This document shows, in pieces, positions 1 to 4,664 of a stretch of 5,703 bases of DNA; within the stretch, counting starts at the first letter, position 1, and each line of letters starts with the position of its first letter. The position numbers and the translations under genes are program-made. Origin of the DNA: Alkaliphilus sp. Lineage in GTDB: Bacteria > Bacillota > Clostridia > Peptostreptococcales > Thermotaleaceae. The stretch covers positions 1 to 5,703 of the forward strand of contig JAGXRU010000014.1 in NCBI GenBank assembly GCA_018335765.1, given 5' to 3'. Under the pieces are notes generated by a model that saw only the letters and a program-made list of their open reading frames with translations, searched no databases and was not told the DNA's origin.

Positions 1-103
1 GAATAATAGGAGTAAGAACTCCTCTGATATTATCAGTCCATCCCTTTATAAGCATAAGTCCAAATATAAGGACCATCAATTTAATACGTTGCCTATCATT
101 CAT
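1..103 (-). CDS. N-terminal fragment of a membrane protein, possibly AI-2E family transporter
   Basis: This reading frame opens with ATG at 103-101 and runs without a stop to the left edge of the window, giving 34 residues. A GGGGGT Shine-Dalgarno-like run (111-116) lies 7 nt before the ATG. After a short charged start (MNDRQRIK) comes a hydrophobic stretch (LMVLIFGLMLI), then a segment ending NIRGVLTPII. That ending resembles the start of AI-2E/PerM-type permeases, where a 'LTP-I-I-G-IAYLL-PLV' pattern is common, but the diagnostic part lies outside the window. The gene is on the same strand as sleB-ypeB and downstream of their terminator, so it probably has its own promoter. A gene is likely here; the product name is a weak inference. 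Confidence 0.6.
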   Translation of the reverse strand, partial: MNDRQRIKLMVLIFGLMLIKGWTDNIRGVLTPII

Positions 104-132
104 TTTACTTACCCCCGCAATTTGAACTTCGA

Positions 133-138
133 ATTATA
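133..138 (-). promoter_or_regulatory. Candidate -10 box for the leftmost gene
   Basis: On the minus strand positions 138-133 read TATAAT, a perfect sigma-A -10 hexamer, about 30 nt before the ATG at 103. No convincing -35 is present 16-18 nt upstream; that region is the G-rich part of repeat copy A. The first four bases (TATA) belong to the repeat end and the last two to flanking DNA, so the box is formed at the junction. Confidence 0.35.
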
Positions 139-192
139 ACTAAATTAAACGTCCCCCACTGAAATCGTTGAATGACAGACAAAGCCCTTATT
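135..192 (-). repeat. Repeat copy A (short form), related to 4489-4602
   Basis: Read on the minus strand, 192 to 151 matches plus-strand 4489-4530 at 36 of 42 positions, including an unbroken 12-base block AATAAGGGCTTT. Then 148 to 135 matches 4589-4602 exactly (TTAATTTAGTTATA). Copy A lacks the roughly 56 nt lying between those blocks in copy B, which in B hold one stem-loop arm and a long palindrome. Copies A and B are in inverted orientation and flank sleB-ypeB, fprA and the small gene. It is most likely a degenerate end of a mobile element; see copy B. Confidence 0.75.
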
Positions 193-241
193 GAATTATA
201 CTCCATTGTCATTAACTCTGCAAACAAAAGTAAATTTTAAT

Positions 242-263
242 GGCTGACCTTGTAGGGTCAGCC
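242..263 (-). terminator. Terminator of the sleB-ypeB operon
   Basis: An 8-bp perfect GC-rich stem (GGCTGACC at 242-249 with GGTCAGCC at 256-263) and a 6-nt loop begin 5 nt after the ypeB stop codon. On the minus strand it is followed by an AT-rich tail with scattered T runs (ATTAAAATTTACTTTTG) rather than an unbroken U tract, so termination may be only moderately efficient. Confidence 0.7.
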
Positions 264-268
264 GTTAT

Positions 269-1615
269 TTATAACATTAAAACACCATTGTCATTTATTA
301 TAACTTGCAAGATCTTTTCTTCTTCCCCAGTTTGAGCGTTAATATATATCAAGAAAGTGTCTTTCTTAAACTGAGCCTTAAATTCATAAGCTAATACTTC
401 ATTTCCACCATCAGTAGGAATCACCGCCAGACGCACTTTAGATACTTTGGCATTCATGTTTATTAATTCCCTTGCTTCTTCCTTGCTGATAGCAGGTTCA
501 TCGAGTTTTCTGTCGTTGTGGTTAAACAAATAACCTTCAGCTTCAAACCCCACTACCTCACCTTCGTCTAATGCTACTTTTACCTTGATTAGATCAGGGT
601 AAATAATTATATCATTCTGACTGTATGCAAAATTTGTTACGATCTGTCCATCATGTTTAATGGAATATGTTGGAACCATGTTTTTGTAACCCCGCTCAGC
701 TAGGTACTTTTGTGCAATCTCAATTCCTTGTCTTTCAGAATACTTAGAGGCTTTAATATCCTTTGTATTTAACATCCATACAACTTTTCCAGCATTTTTA
801 GTTATTGACATAATAATTTTATTATTATCATTCTTATCAACAGGATGCAATTCTATCAAATAAGCCGGTATTCTGGCGTTACCATTTTCTCCCAAAACAT
901 TAATTTCATACTTTGACCCATTGTTGACGAACTTTTCAGCAATTTTTATCAATTCATTTTTCTCAACTTTTCTCCCCGTTAGATGCGGTTTCTTTTTCTT
1001 TATATGTTCGGAGAACGGACCATCATATATAAGTTCAGGGTACTCCTGCATTCTTTCTTCTACATTCATGAAAGTTGTTGTCATCATATTCTGATTCACT
1101 TCTTCGAAATCATGGTCTAGTTTTGCACTTAATTCTCCTATTCTAATACCATCTTCTACCATGCCTGCTTGAAGTCCTATCAGCTGTTGTGCTAAAAAAT
1201 TAGAGTAATTGTGAAGCTCCTGTAGTATATTCATTTCTTCATGATTCAATGGCTTTCCATCCAGATTTTTTTTTGCAAAAGCTGTACTGATATCTCCTAC
1301 CTGGCTCAGAAACTTCGTTGTCCTACTAATGCTCCCATGTTCAATTGGTAATTGACTAAGTCTTTCCTGAGCATTATAGCTTAACTTCGTAATATCTGAG
1401 AATAGCATCACATTTTTTCTAGGCGAGCTGGTTACCATTACTTTCCCTAAATTAGCCTGAATATTTTCCACATCCGTTATCATAGCCTCAAACATTCTTT
1501 GATATTGGTTTTCTAAAAATAAGGAGGTCTGAAAATTTTGTTGATACTGATCATATCCCCACATACCAGTTCCTATTAAAGCAACTACTAAAAGAAGTAT
1601 TAACCCTTTTCTCAT
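269..1615 (-). CDS. ypeB: Germination protein YpeB
   Basis: YpeB is the partner of the cortex-lytic enzyme SleB. In Bacillus the two depend on each other for stability in the spore and YpeB is processed during germination; that role is taken from the family. The 448 residues match the usual length (about 450). A membrane anchor occupies residues 5-20 (LILLLVVALIGTGMWG). A helical, Q/E-rich N-terminal region follows to about residue 190. The hallmark segment YPELIYDGPFSEH is at 192-204. PepSY-like repeats fill the C-terminal half: about 218-284, 295-362 and 375-436, each starting with a helix that carries a lysine/glutamate-rich 'AEKF/AQKY/EARELI' pattern and ending in a beta strand with GKV/GEV/GEE. 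The ATG at 1615 is preceded by GGAGG at 7 nt. It starts 15 nt after the sleB stop, so the two are co-transcribed. No frameshift or truncation is visible. Confidence 0.94.
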   Translation of the reverse strand: MRKGLILLLVVALIGTGMWGYDQYQQNFQTSLFLENQYQRMFEAMITDVENIQANLGKVMVTSSPRKNVMLFSDITKLSYNAQERLSQLPIEHGSISRTTKFLSQVGDISTAFAKKNLDGKPLNHEEMNILQELHNYSNFLAQQLIGLQAGMVEDGIRIGELSAKLDHDFEEVNQNMMTTTFMNVEERMQEYPELIYDGPFSEHIKKKKPHLTGRKVEKNELIKIAEKFVNNGSKYEINVLGENGNARIPAYLIELHPVDKNDNNKIIMSITKNAGKVVWMLNTKDIKASKYSERQGIEIAQKYLAERGYKNMVPTYSIKHDGQIVTNFAYSQNDIIIYPDLIKVKVALDEGEVVGFEAEGYLFNHNDRKLDEPAISKEEARELINMNAKVSKVRLAVIPTDGGNEVLAYEFKAQFKKDTFLIYINAQTGEEEKILQVIINDNGVLML

Positions 1616-1630
1616 TATTATGCCTCCATT

Positions 1631-2521
1631 CTACTCATGTGCAAACCAGTGTTTTCCAATTTTTACGGTAGGTGTTCTGGTCCATATCCATTTACTGGTT
1701 GCTGTGATTGGATTCCAATAATATATTGCCCCGCCCGTAGGATCCCATCCATTTAGTGCATCCCTTGCCGCCTTAAAAGAAGTTTCTGTTGGTTCTAAAT
1801 AAATTTGTTTATCTGATACAGCCGTAAAAGCCAGTGGTTGATATATTACCCCTGCGATTGTATTTGGAAATGAAGGATGTCTTACTCTATTTAATATAAC
1901 TGCTCCCACTGCCACTTGCCCTGCATATGGTTCTCCTCTTGCTTCACCATTGATTGCCATGGCCATAAGTCTTACATCCTTTTCTCTTGAGACTCCTCTA
2001 CTCGTAGCAACATAATCAGCAACTGCAGCATCCCCGCCTAACCCCAGTGCAGTTTTTGTCTTTGGTCCAATGATTCCATCAGCTACCAAACCATTTTTTC
2101 TCTGAAACTTTATTACAGCTTCTCTGGTCTTAGGACCATATATTCCATCCACTGCACCTATGTAATATCCCCATTGTTTTAATTTTTGTTGAGCATTTCT
2201 CACTGTTTGATTATATTTGCCTGCAATTGCCACAGCTCTTATGCCCAAAGCTCTCTTAGTTTGAGGTCCCACTTTACCATCAGCAGTCAGTCCATTTCTC
2301 CTCTGAAATTTTATTACGGCTCTATAGGTCTGAGCACCATAAATCCCATCAGCATTTCCTACAAGATAGCCCCACTGCTTGAGTTTTGTCTGAATTTGTC
2401 TAACATCTTCACCTCTTGATCCCCAAAATATAGTTTTCGCAAACGCAGAATCTATTAAGTAAATGCTAATGGCAAAAAAAAGTATGCATACTAAACAAAT
2501 AGCTAATAATTTACTTCTCAT
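1631..2521 (-). CDS. sleB: Spore cortex-lytic enzyme SleB with two peptidoglycan-binding domains
   Basis: SleB is the lytic transglycosylase that degrades muramic-delta-lactam-containing cortex peptidoglycan during germination. Of the 296 residues, 1-28 form a signal peptide (hydrophobic core LLAICLVCILFFAISIYLI, likely cleavage after AFA). Two peptidoglycan-binding type 1 domains follow, at about 33-93 and 102-160. Each has the pattern 'LKQWGY-G--DGIYG--T--AVIKFQR-NGL-ADG--GP-T--ALG'. A linker leads to the catalytic Hydrolase_2 (SleB/CwlJ) domain at about 180-296, with the motif AINGEARGE; Glu193 is the presumed catalytic acid. The family C-terminal signature follows (AIYYWNP, then TSKWIWTR and IGKHWFAHE). 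The well-studied Bacillus SleB has one binding domain, so the duplication here is worth noting. The ATG at 2521 has AGGAGG 6 nt upstream. It is the first gene of an operon with ypeB. I found no clear forespore sigma-G promoter upstream. Confidence 0.95.
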   Translation of the reverse strand: MRSKLLAICLVCILFFAISIYLIDSAFAKTIFWGSRGEDVRQIQTKLKQWGYLVGNADGIYGAQTYRAVIKFQRRNGLTADGKVGPQTKRALGIRAVAIAGKYNQTVRNAQQKLKQWGYYIGAVDGIYGPKTREAVIKFQRKNGLVADGIIGPKTKTALGLGGDAAVADYVATSRGVSREKDVRLMAMAINGEARGEPYAGQVAVGAVILNRVRHPSFPNTIAGVIYQPLAFTAVSDKQIYLEPTETSFKAARDALNGWDPTGGAIYYWNPITATSKWIWTRTPTVKIGKHWFAHE

Positions 2522-2591
2522 GACTTCCCTCCTAACATTCTATTTCTTTATCTCAGCGGCGTACTAATGCTCCCTCTTCTATACACTAGAG

Positions 2592-2668
2592 ATAAGTGCC
2601 GCCAAGCTTCGAAATAAGTGCAACTAGCGTTTAGGTGGAGTAAAAACTCCATCTAAACTAAGTTTTCT
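2592..2668. repeat. Structured intergenic element with stem-loop, upstream of sleB
   Basis: A 13-bp stem joins 2629-2641 and 2646-2658 across a 4-nt loop. One of its base pairs is G-U when read on the plus strand and A-C when read on the minus strand. On the plus strand it is followed by T-rich DNA (AAGTTTTCTTTATTTTC), so it could terminate plus-strand transcription, although no plus-strand gene is seen there. Next to it the octamer ATAAGTGC occurs twice, at 2592-2599 and 2614-2621. The stem has the general shape of the stem at 4517-4546 in repeat copy B (TTTAG/TTCAG arms enclosing a GGAG..CTCC pair), but the rest does not align. It may be another small mobile repeat or simply a structured leader. 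Confidence 0.5.
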
Positions 2669-2722
2669 TTATTTTCTGTGTCATGGAAGAAAATTATTCC
2701 TAATAACATTTTTAGGCAAATA

Positions 2723-2749
2723 AATAGACCGCAATGTACACGGTCTATT
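2723..2749 (-). terminator. Terminator of fprA
   Basis: A perfect 9-bp stem (AATAGACCG at 2723-2731 with CGGTCTATT at 2741-2749) and a 9-nt loop lie 23 nt after the fprA stop. On the minus strand the stem ends in ATT followed by TATTTG, a short and interrupted U tract, so the call rests mainly on the stem and its position. Confidence 0.65.
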
Positions 2750-2772
2750 ATTGAAATATATATTTAATTTAA

Positions 2773-3957
2773 TTAGATTAATTTTCCTATTTCTTTTCCA
2801 TATTCAAAACAATTCCTCAGATCCTCATCAGTTGGCACATATTTTATTTCCAATCCTTTTTTAACCAGTTCAATGCCTGTTTCCTTTAATTTTTTTTCTA
2901 TATTGGCAACGGCACCTCTTCCCCAACCATATGACCCAAACGATGCACCTATCTTATTCCTTGGCTTCAATCCCATTAATTCCTCCAAAAAATGGGCTAA
3001 ATGCGGTATCATGGTATTATTGATGGTGGAAGATGCCACCAATATAGCTTTCGAATCAAGAGTTTCAGTTATGATGTTATTCATATCAGATTCAGATACT
3101 TTGTAAAGCCTAACCTCTACTCCTTCACTGATTAATCCATCCACTATCTTTCTTGCCATTCTTTCTGTGCTATTCCACATAGTATCATAAACTACGACAG
3201 CTTTTCTTTTGACTTTTCCTTGACCCCACTCCATATATTTTTCTATTATTTTATCCGGATGGCTTCTCCAGATGATACCATGACTAGGAGCTATCATTTC
3301 AATTTTCAGTTCCATTTTTATGATTTCTTCTATTTTCTTAACAACTAACGGACTAAAAGGCATTAAAATGTTGGCATAGTATTTTTTTGCTTCCTCCATT
3401 ACTTCACACATATCATTCTCATCATCAAAAATTTTCGAGGAGGCAAGATGCTGACCAAAGGCATCGTTAGGCATCAATAGTGACAGCTCTTCTATGTAAG
3501 AGAACATGCTATCCGGCCAATGGAGCATAGGAGCTTCTATAAACTTGACAGTCTTTTCTCCTAATACGATAACATCTCCTGTTTTAACAATTTCATATTC
3601 GTAATCACCAAAATAATGATGCTTCATAGCATCCTTACCATTTTTCGAACAGAATACTTTCGCATTAGGTATGTATTCCATTAATTTCGGAAATCCTCCG
3701 GAATGATCTGGCTCTACGTGATTTACCACCACATAATCAATTTTCGAAGGATCAATAATCTGTTTAATATTTTCAATCATTTCATCTACAAAATGAACAT
3801 CTACAATATCTATTAATGTAATTTTTTCATCTATGACAAGATATGCATTGTAGGTAGTCCCTTTATTAGTATGATAGGATGGTCCATGAAAATTTCTAAT
3901 GTCCCAATCCGTTGCTCCAACCCAATAAACATTCTTTTTTATTTCTATTGCTGGCAA
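2773..3957 (-). CDS. fprA: A-type flavoprotein FprA (flavodiiron oxygen/NO reductase)
   Basis: Flavodiiron proteins reduce O2 to water and/or NO to N2O in the cytoplasm and protect anaerobes from oxidative and nitrosative stress. The 394-residue length and two-domain layout are standard for the minimal class A form. The N-terminal metallo-beta-lactamase-like domain (about 1-245) carries all diiron ligands: the HVEPDH motif (His80, Glu82, Asp84), His146 in LHWPD, Asp165 in PNDAF and His226 in APSHG. The flavodoxin domain (about 250-394) has the FMN phosphate loop YDTMWNSTERMA and the later FGSYGWGRGA loop. No C-terminal rubredoxin or reductase extension is present and no rubredoxin gene is seen nearby, so electrons must come from a partner encoded elsewhere. 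I chose TTG at 3957-3955 as start because the only Shine-Dalgarno (3967-3974) lies 9 nt before it. The upstream TTG at 3966 touches that site with no spacing. Confidence 0.95.
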   Translation of the reverse strand: MPAIEIKKNVYWVGATDWDIRNFHGPSYHTNKGTTYNAYLVIDEKITLIDIVDVHFVDEMIENIKQIIDPSKIDYVVVNHVEPDHSGGFPKLMEYIPNAKVFCSKNGKDAMKHHYFGDYEYEIVKTGDVIVLGEKTVKFIEAPMLHWPDSMFSYIEELSLLMPNDAFGQHLASSKIFDDENDMCEVMEEAKKYYANILMPFSPLVVKKIEEIIKMELKIEMIAPSHGIIWRSHPDKIIEKYMEWGQGKVKRKAVVVYDTMWNSTERMARKIVDGLISEGVEVRLYKVSESDMNNIITETLDSKAILVASSTINNTMIPHLAHFLEELMGLKPRNKIGASFGSYGWGRGAVANIEKKLKETGIELVKKGLEIKYVPTDEDLRNCFEYGKEIGKLI

Positions 3958-3966
3958 TTGTCTCAA

Positions 3967-3974
3967 CTCCCTTT
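3967..3974 (-). promoter_or_regulatory. Ribosome binding site that sets the fprA TTG start
   Basis: The minus strand reads AAAGGGAG here. No in-frame ATG lies nearby, only two TTG codons: one directly abutting this site (3966-3964) and one 9 nt downstream (3957-3955). The spacing favours the second. Confidence 0.6.
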
Positions 3975-4021
3975 AATAAAATATTGACAATGAATTTGAT
4001 ACCCAAAAATGATTTATTTAA

Positions 4022-4051
4022 ACAATATCACAAACTTGCTATTTTATTCAA
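4022..4051 (-). promoter_or_regulatory. Candidate sigma-A promoter of fprA
   Basis: On the minus strand TTGAAT (4051-4046) and TATTGT (4027-4022) are separated by 18 nt, and a TGn extended -10 precedes the second box. The implied leader to the TTG start is about 55-60 nt. Each hexamer matches consensus at only 4 of 6 positions and the region is AT-rich, so a chance match is possible. Confidence 0.3.
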
Positions 4052-4135
4052 CGTATTTATATTACTATTGTTAATTCTTTATCATTTAGCTGGTTAAAAC
4101 ACATACACAAATGATAGTAAATGCAGACGCTTCAA

Positions 4136-4168
4136 AAAATTAATGACCCAAGAAGAGTCATTAATTTT
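4136..4168 (-). terminator. Terminator of the 33-codon gene
   Basis: A perfect 12-bp stem (4136-4147 with 4157-4168, core TTAATGAC/GTCATTAA) has a 9-nt loop. On the minus strand the stem runs into TTTTTT, then GAAGCG, which is a classical intrinsic terminator. It overlaps the stop codon of the small gene at 4167-4169. The plus-strand reading also ends in T-rich DNA, so it may work in both directions. Confidence 0.8.
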
Positions 4169-4268
4169 AATTTGCAAGAAATCTGCTTAAATTTGTAATG
4201 CCAATACTAAATCCAGATATTAGCACGAAATACATCGAACCAACAATTAATGATTTAATTCCATTCAT
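4167..4268 (-). CDS. Small hydrophobic (single-membrane-segment) peptide, 33 aa
   Basis: I do not recognise this gene. The frame runs from ATG at 4268-4266 to TAA at 4169-4167 and encodes 33 residues. A short start (MNGIKS) leads into one hydrophobic segment at about 7-24 (LIVGSMYFVLISGFSIGI), then a polar tail with one arginine (TNLSRFLAN), which fits a small single-pass membrane peptide. Three features argue for a real gene despite its size: AAGGAG sits 8 nt before the ATG, plausible promoters lie just upstream, and a strong intrinsic terminator begins at its stop codon. It is a separate transcription unit upstream of fprA. A sigma-G-like promoter would mean forespore expression; that is inference. 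Small membrane peptides often modulate a larger membrane protein, but no partner is visible. Confidence 0.65.
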   Translation of the reverse strand: MNGIKSLIVGSMYFVLISGFSIGITNLSRFLAN

Positions 4269-4293
4269 AACAATTCTCCTTAAACTCCATATT

Positions 4294-4323
4294 ATTCTAT
4301 AAGAACATTTGTATTATTAACAA
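4294..4323 (-). promoter_or_regulatory. Alternative sigma-A promoter of the 33-codon gene
   Basis: On the minus strand TTGTTA (4323-4318) and TAGAAT (4299-4294) are spaced by 18 nt. This would place the start of transcription about 20 nt before the ATG. It competes with the sigma-G-like reading, and the sequence cannot decide between them. Confidence 0.4.
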
Positions 4324-4342
4324 AAAAACAATTAAATATTCA
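4312..4342 (-). promoter_or_regulatory. Sigma-G-like promoter candidate of the 33-codon gene
   Basis: On the minus strand TGAATA (4342-4337) is followed after 18 nt by AATAATA (4318-4312). The forespore sigma-G consensus known from Bacillus is roughly gHATR and CATWHTA: the -35 matches fully and the -10 matches 6 of 7, lacking the initial C. The region is AT-rich, so the match may be fortuitous; a sigma-A candidate overlaps it. Confidence 0.35.
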
Positions 4343-4488
4343 AGATAGCAAAATTTCACTTTTCTTCACATCTCTCCTAAAATATATATACCACATCTAA
4401 ATTGATTTAATCAATTACATTTATGTTACAATTTTGTCGAACTGATCAAAATAAGAATATAGTCCTACATAAAAAGACAATATCTTTA

Positions 4489-4602
4489 AATAAGGGCTTT
4501 GCCCGTCATTCAACGGTTTCAGTGGAAGATTTAACTCCCGCTGAAAAAATTAAGATGTACACCGCCGCCTATAGAGGCGGGGTACATCTTAATTTAGTTA
4601 TA
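4489..4602 (+). repeat. Repeat copy B (long form), putative IS200/IS605-like right-end remnant
   Basis: This is the plus-strand partner of copy A: 4489-4530 and 4589-4602 match it (36/42 and 14/14). Between those blocks B forms two consecutive stem-loops. The first pairs TTTCAGTGG (4517-4525) with CCGCTGAAA (4538-4546), with one G-U pair. The second is a 14-bp perfect stem (4547-4560 with 4582-4595) extended by a GC-rich CCGCC/GGCGG stem (4562-4566 with 4576-4580). The frame across it reads KGFARHSTVSVEDLTPAEK, in the style of the variable tail after TnpB in IS200/IS605 elements, where the end of tnpB overlaps structured right-end/omega-RNA sequence. No catalytic part of a transposase remains. 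Family assignment is inference from layout; the repeat itself is seen directly. Confidence 0.7.
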
Positions 4603-4622
4603 CTTTTGCTCACACCACTAAA

Positions 4623-4647
4623 AGAGAACGGTAATAAACCGTTCTCT
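4623..4647 (-). terminator. Terminator of the 283-residue wall-binding protein gene
   Basis: A perfect 9-bp stem (AGAGAACGG at 4623-4631 with CCGTTCTCT at 4639-4647) has a 7-nt loop and starts 17 nt after the stop codon. On the minus strand the stem runs into TTT then AG, a short U tract. The plus-strand side is also T-rich (4652-4673), so it may be bidirectional. Confidence 0.75.
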
Positions 4648-4664
4648 ACTAAATTTTATTTTAC

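Larger units (their letters stand above)
4269..4664. other. 396-nt stretch without an intact gene
   Basis: From right to left this stretch holds the terminator of the 283-residue gene (4623-4647), repeat copy B with two stem-loops (4489-4602), about 145 nt of AT-rich DNA in which I see nothing (4343-4488), and the promoter candidates and Shine-Dalgarno of the 33-codon gene (4269-4342). A plus-strand frame covering 4423-4701 crosses it but overlaps the end of the real minus-strand gene, and I do not regard it as an intact gene. Confidence 0.6.

Noticed and set aside
2186..2419. Plus-strand frame of 77 codons antisense to sleB
   Set aside because: It lies entirely opposite the two peptidoglycan-binding domains of sleB and has no domain or start signal of its own.
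2530..2600. Possible sigma-G promoter for sleB around GCATTAGTACG
   Set aside because: The -10-like CATTAGT misses the required TA end and no gHATR-type -35 lies 17-18 nt upstream, so I did not annotate it.
2873..3106. Plus-strand frame of 77 codons antisense to fprA
   Set aside because: It is opposite the conserved flavodoxin domain of fprA and has no independent support.
3984..3989. TTGACA on the plus strand as a -35 box
   Set aside because: A perfect -35 hexamer, but no -10-like sequence sits 16-18 nt downstream and no convincing plus-strand gene follows.
3990..4097. Plus-strand 35-codon frame with a hydrophobic stretch (LAILFNVFILLLLILYHLAG), inside a longer frame from 3912
   Set aside because: No Shine-Dalgarno precedes the ATG at 3990, the longer form overlaps the start of fprA, and it covers the fprA promoter region. 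Leu/Ile-rich frames are easy to obtain in such AT-rich DNA.
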